DNA of 45,652 bases, taken from NCBI GenBank assembly GCA_002069785.1, contig MWCA01000047.1, positions 1 to 45,652 on the forward strand, given 5' to 3'. The notes under the pieces are model-generated. The model was not told the origin of the DNA, made no database searches, and saw only the letters and a program-made list of their open reading frames with translations. The translations under genes and the position numbers were made by a program. This stretch comes from Lentisphaerae bacterium ADurb.Bin242. GTDB lineage: Bacteria > Verrucomicrobiota > Lentisphaeria > Victivallales > UBA1829. Positions 42,763-45,652 of the stretch are shown piece by piece. Every line of letters starts with the position of its first letter. The first letter of the stretch is position 1.

Positions 42763-43392
42763 TCATCCGATTTCATGACAGACTGTTCCGCAGCGTTGTT
42801 TCAGGCACGATTCCTTGCAGAGGCGCACGATCAGGGCGTGATACTCGTTGTAGATCCGGACGTCCCGGGGCAGGGCACTCATGAAAACCGCCTGAAGTTT
42901 ATCATAAGGCAAGGTTTCATCGAGTTTTAAATGCCGTCCGGCCATCCGCCGGGTGTAGGCGTCAATGACGAACACAGGCTGCTGAAACGCATACAGCAGA
43001 ATCGAATCCGCTGTTTCACGCCCGATTCCCTTCACCGACAGCAATTTTTTGCGACGGTTGTACAGTTCGTTTTCCGATGTCTGCCGGGAATATTCCTTTT
43101 CATTTTCCAGAAAAAATCCGGCGGTCTCCTTCAGATAAACGCTTTTCTGCTGGAAGAAACCCGCCGGCCGGATCGCGTCACGCAAAGTTTCCGGCTCGGC
43201 GCGAAGAACATTTTCCGGCGTGTCCAGTCCGGCTGAAGTCAGATTTTCCAATGCCTTCTCCACATTCCGCCACGCACAGTTTTGTGTCAGTACGGCTCCG
43301 GCGACAATTTCCCAGCGCCGGCCGGACTTGCACGGCCACCAGCGCTGTTCCCCGTAGAGATCGAAAAGAATCCGGTACGCCTGAAGTATCAT
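42763..43392 (-). CDS. MagIII-like HhH-GPD DNA glycosylase (COG2231 type)
   Basis: A 209-residue protein of the endonuclease III superfamily. WEIVAGAVLTQNCAWRNVEKAL begins the fold, LLSVKGIGRETADSILLYAF (about residues 120-139) is the helix-hairpin-helix and FVIDAYTRRM carries the catalytic Asp. Endonuclease III has Lys in GVGRKTA; here Glu stands there (GIGRETA), as in the MagIII 3-methyladenine glycosylase group, so a glycosylase without strong lyase activity is expected. The C-terminus (CKESCLKQRCGTVC) has four Cys, possibly an [Fe-S] site with changed spacing. The ATG at 43392 has AAGG upstream; longer frames run into repeats. Confidence 0.8.
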   Translation of the reverse strand: MILQAYRILFDLYGEQRWWPCKSGRRWEIVAGAVLTQNCAWRNVEKALENLTSAGLDTPENVLRAEPETLRDAIRPAGFFQQKSVYLKETAGFFLENEKEYSRQTSENELYNRRKKLLSVKGIGRETADSILLYAFQQPVFVIDAYTRRMAGRHLKLDETLPYDKLQAVFMSALPRDVRIYNEYHALIVRLCKESCLKQRCGTVCHEIG

Positions 43393-43465
43393 GCCGCCTT
43401 CTTGTGTCTGTTGAAGAGGAAGGCTGCTTCCGTCTCCCTCTGAGAACAGCCTTGCAATGTCTGTA

Positions 43466-43493
43466 TATATAGCACCGGCGCGAAAAAATGCAA
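43466..43493 (-). promoter_or_regulatory. Promoter of the MagIII-like gene
   Basis: Reverse-strand TTGCAT (43488-43493) and TATATA (43466-43471), spacer 16, about 74 bases before the start codon. Confidence 0.5.
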
Positions 43494-43520
43494 ACGCGGT
43501 GAGGCTGGCCGAGCCCGGTG

Positions 43521-44075
43521 AACCCGAAAAATTGGTCAATTGACAAAGTAAACGCACGTTTGTCAGACTAAACGCACGTTCCCTAGAAAAAGTGTTGCGT
43601 TTAGTTTGACAAACCGATAAAAAGCGGCTGGATTTTATTTCCGGAGAGATAAGAAAGCCTGTTCTTTGTGCATTTAGTCTGACAAAGAAGACAATAAATT
43701 CCCTTGGCGTTACGCTCAGTGAATTTTTCGGACATACTAAACGCACACCTGTTTTTTGTGTTGGGAGTCTCATGGGGCTCTGCCCCACACCCCGGGATTT
43801 TTAGGCATGAACAATTCTGGGTAGAGGCATGCCGGAGATTTCCCCGGCTCTACCCGTCATTGTGCTCAATTATTCCTTGATCGGGCGCATCCCTGCGTTA
43901 CCGTCTCCGCTTCATTGAGCAAAATATTATAGCACCTCTGCCCATGCATTTCAATGGTGCTGCGGCAGATTTTGTCAGACTAAATGCACCTCCTCCTTTT
44001 TGTCAGACTAAATGCACTTGGGGATTTGGAAGGGGGTGCGTTTACTTTTTCAATTACCAAACCCGAAAAATTTGG
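43521..44075. mobile_element. Gene-less element with terminal inverted repeats, probably a degenerate insertion sequence
   Basis: About 550 bases between the glycosylase gene and the rRNA promoters. The ends form inverted repeats of some 23 bases: 43534-43557 against the reverse complement of 44036-44058, both reading GGT..AATTGA..AAGTAAACGCAC with one indel and one mismatch. Outside them AACCCGAAAAATT occurs directly on both sides (43521-43533 and 44060-44072), as a target duplication would. Inside are at least five more copies of a 19-base motif in both orientations. A multi-repeat end structure is reminiscent of IS21-type elements, but no transposase is encoded. The middle holds two hairpins, GGGGC-TCT-GCCCC near 43774-43786 and GGGTAGAG...CTCTACCC at about 43820-43855, and a longer arm pair GCTCAAT...ATTGAGC (about 43863-43920). 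Confidence 0.6.
43559..44017. repeat. Dispersed 19-base repeats TTTGTCAGACTAAAYGCAC
   Basis: Plus-strand copies at 43559-43577, 43971-43989 and 43999-44017, a shorter one at 43731-43746 (GACATACTAAACGCAC), and reverse copies at 43592-43613 (TTTGACA form) and 43668-43686. The terminal inverted repeats share the AAACGCAC end. Copies at the left read AAACGCAC and those at the right AAATGCAC, hinting at separate left- and right-end families. Confidence 0.85.
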
Positions 44076-44095
44076 AAAAAAGTGTTGTATATGGG

Positions 44096-44123
44096 TTGAC
44101 AAAATGGCGGAATGGAGTATAAT
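44096..44123 (+). promoter_or_regulatory. Upstream rRNA operon promoter
   Basis: TTGACA (44096-44101) and TATAAT (44118-44123), both perfect hexamers, with a 16-base spacer, 577 bases before the 16S start. Confidence 0.75.
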
Positions 44124-44243
44124 AATGATTCTGCGTCTCGAAGTTGGGGGTGCGGTGCTGGAAAAAAGATGGAAAAAAATTAAAAAACCATTTGACAAAT
44201 ATAAATTCGATGTTAAGTTAAAGCCCCGTGCCTCCGGAAGGGG

Positions 44244-44392
44244 GTTGCGATGCTCGAAAAGAGATTTGAAAGAATCGAATCTGAATTTGACAGTTTGCGA
44301 TGCTCGAAAAGAGATTTGAAAAAACGAATCTGAATTCGACCGTTTGCGATGCTGGGAAAAAGATTTGAAAAAAATCGGATCTGAATTTGACA
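44244..44392 (+). repeat. Three tandem copies of a 50-base unit in the rRNA promoter region
   Basis: Units at 44244-44292, 44293-44341 and 44342-44392. Each reads GTTTGCGATGCTSGRAAA, AGATTTGAAA, ATCTGAATT and ends in TTGACA (units 1 and 3) or TTCGAC (unit 2). The last TTGACA is the -35 of the proximal promoter. Confidence 0.88.
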
Positions 44393-44414
44393 AACCTCGA
44401 AAAGATGCTAGATT
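44387..44414 (+). promoter_or_regulatory. Proximal rRNA operon promoter
   Basis: TTGACA (44387-44392) and TAGATT (44409-44414) with a 16-base spacer. The predicted transcript starts near 44421, just at the hairpin GCGCCG-TTGAATG-CGGCGC (44423-44441). Confidence 0.7.
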
Positions 44415-44699
44415 AAAACTCTGCGCCGTTGAATGCGGCGCGATGCGATACGCCGCGAGAGAAGAGCTCCAGGGATGAAGAGGGAAGGGACCGGAAGGTT
44501 TATTGCCTTTGAACCGGGGGGTTCTTGAGGCGGGGCGATGGTCTTTGAAAATTGAATAGTGCGATGAACCCGAGTTGATGATTTTGAGATCGAAAGATTG
44601 AGGAATCGTAGAAAATAAAAACGAATCGAAAAGATTTGTGACAAGATGCAAATTCTTGAAAACAGTTATTTTGGGCCGTCTGATCGGCTTGGATAATTT
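44415..44699 (+). other. Leader of the rRNA operon with boxA-like sequence
   Basis: About 285 bases without a gene. A 6-bp hairpin lies at 44423-44441. GGTCTTTGAAAATTGAATAG at 44540-44559 resembles the boxA antitermination/processing region found before many bacterial 16S genes. The rest is purine-rich with no reading frame of note. Confidence 0.6.

Positions 44700-45652
<953 letters not shown>

Noticed and set aside
43860..43930. Paired arms GCTCAAT...ATTGAGC considered as a tRNA
   Set aside because: No cloverleaf, no T-loop GTTCRANYC and no acceptor end could be built.
43559..44017. Repeats considered as a CRISPR array
   Set aside because: The 19-base copies occur in both orientations with irregular spacing and the spacers are not of one length; no cas genes are present.
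43984..44319. A 111-codon plus-strand frame across the repeat element and rRNA promoter region
   Set aside because: It runs through the 19-base repeats, the perfect promoter at 44096-44123 and the tandem 50-base units; composition is not protein-like.
44244..44392. Three 50-base units considered as a CRISPR or integron-like array
   Set aside because: The whole unit is repeated head to tail with no variable spacer, and it sits in a promoter region.

Overview
The window looks like chromosomal DNA from a Lentisphaerota bacterium of the Victivallis type (inference). The evidence is a 16S rRNA 5' two-thirds at the right end, two pseudopilin-like proteins with FTLIELL N-termini and an H-X9-DG C-terminal motif, stand-alone carbohydrate-degradation cassettes, and anaerobic enzymes (class III ribonucleotide reductase, NuoE/NuoF-type flavin enzymes). 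Most genes have AGGAGG-like ribosome sites and many have recognisable TTGACA/TATAAT-type promoters.

Layout. 0-4 kb: start of an LpxL-type acyltransferase gene (minus), a 5'-truncated Rhs tip, two tandem pentapeptide-repeat paralogues and a small membrane protein; this resembles the remains of a polymorphic-toxin locus. 4.1-6.4 kb: a minus-strand operon with a BglII/BstYI-like endonuclease, an MT-A70 adenine methyltransferase and, overlapping it, a secreted binding-protein-like gene. 6.6-10.9 kb: a three-gene redox operon (NuoE-like, NuoF-like, NfnB/GltD-like) with the make-up of the Sporomusa-type Nfn transhydrogenase. 10.9-18.4 kb: kdsD, rhaB, a GH78-like protein, manC and marC, i.e. sugar and surface-glycan functions. 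18.5-20.8 kb: anaerobic ribonucleotide reductase split into a large polypeptide and a separate 52-residue glycyl-radical polypeptide. 21.0-22.1 kb: secreted TPR protein.

22.2-28.3 kb: a 5.9 kb segment flanked by 111-bp direct repeats (106/111 identical by eye). Each repeat is the 3' end of the DUF362/ferredoxin gene at 28.2-29.4 kb. The segment carries a GntR regulator fused to a solute-binding domain, a divergent sugar isomerase-like gene, a pseudopilin and a secreted GH42-like protein. 28.2-36.3 kb: DUF362-ferredoxin coupled to a sigma-70 factor, a DUF47-Pit phosphate transport pair, a metallophosphoesterase, a ROK regulator and a double GNAT acetyltransferase.

36.6-42.7 kb: a second cassette with the same plan as the 22-28 kb one: AraC regulator divergent from an enzyme-like gene, a pseudopilin, a secreted DUF4838 protein and a small secreted protein. 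42.8-43.4 kb: a MagIII-like HhH DNA glycosylase. 43.5-44.1 kb: a gene-less element with terminal inverted repeats, many internal 19-bp repeats and flanking direct repeats, probably a degenerate insertion sequence. 44.1-45.65 kb: rRNA operon control region with at least two promoters and a threefold 50-bp repeat, then 16S rRNA cut by the window edge.

The strongest candidates for something little described are the twin regulator-enzyme-pseudopilin-glycosidase cassettes (one apparently mobile), the split NrdD, and the repeat-rich element in front of the rRNA operon. All functions are read from sequence and family knowledge; no search was run.
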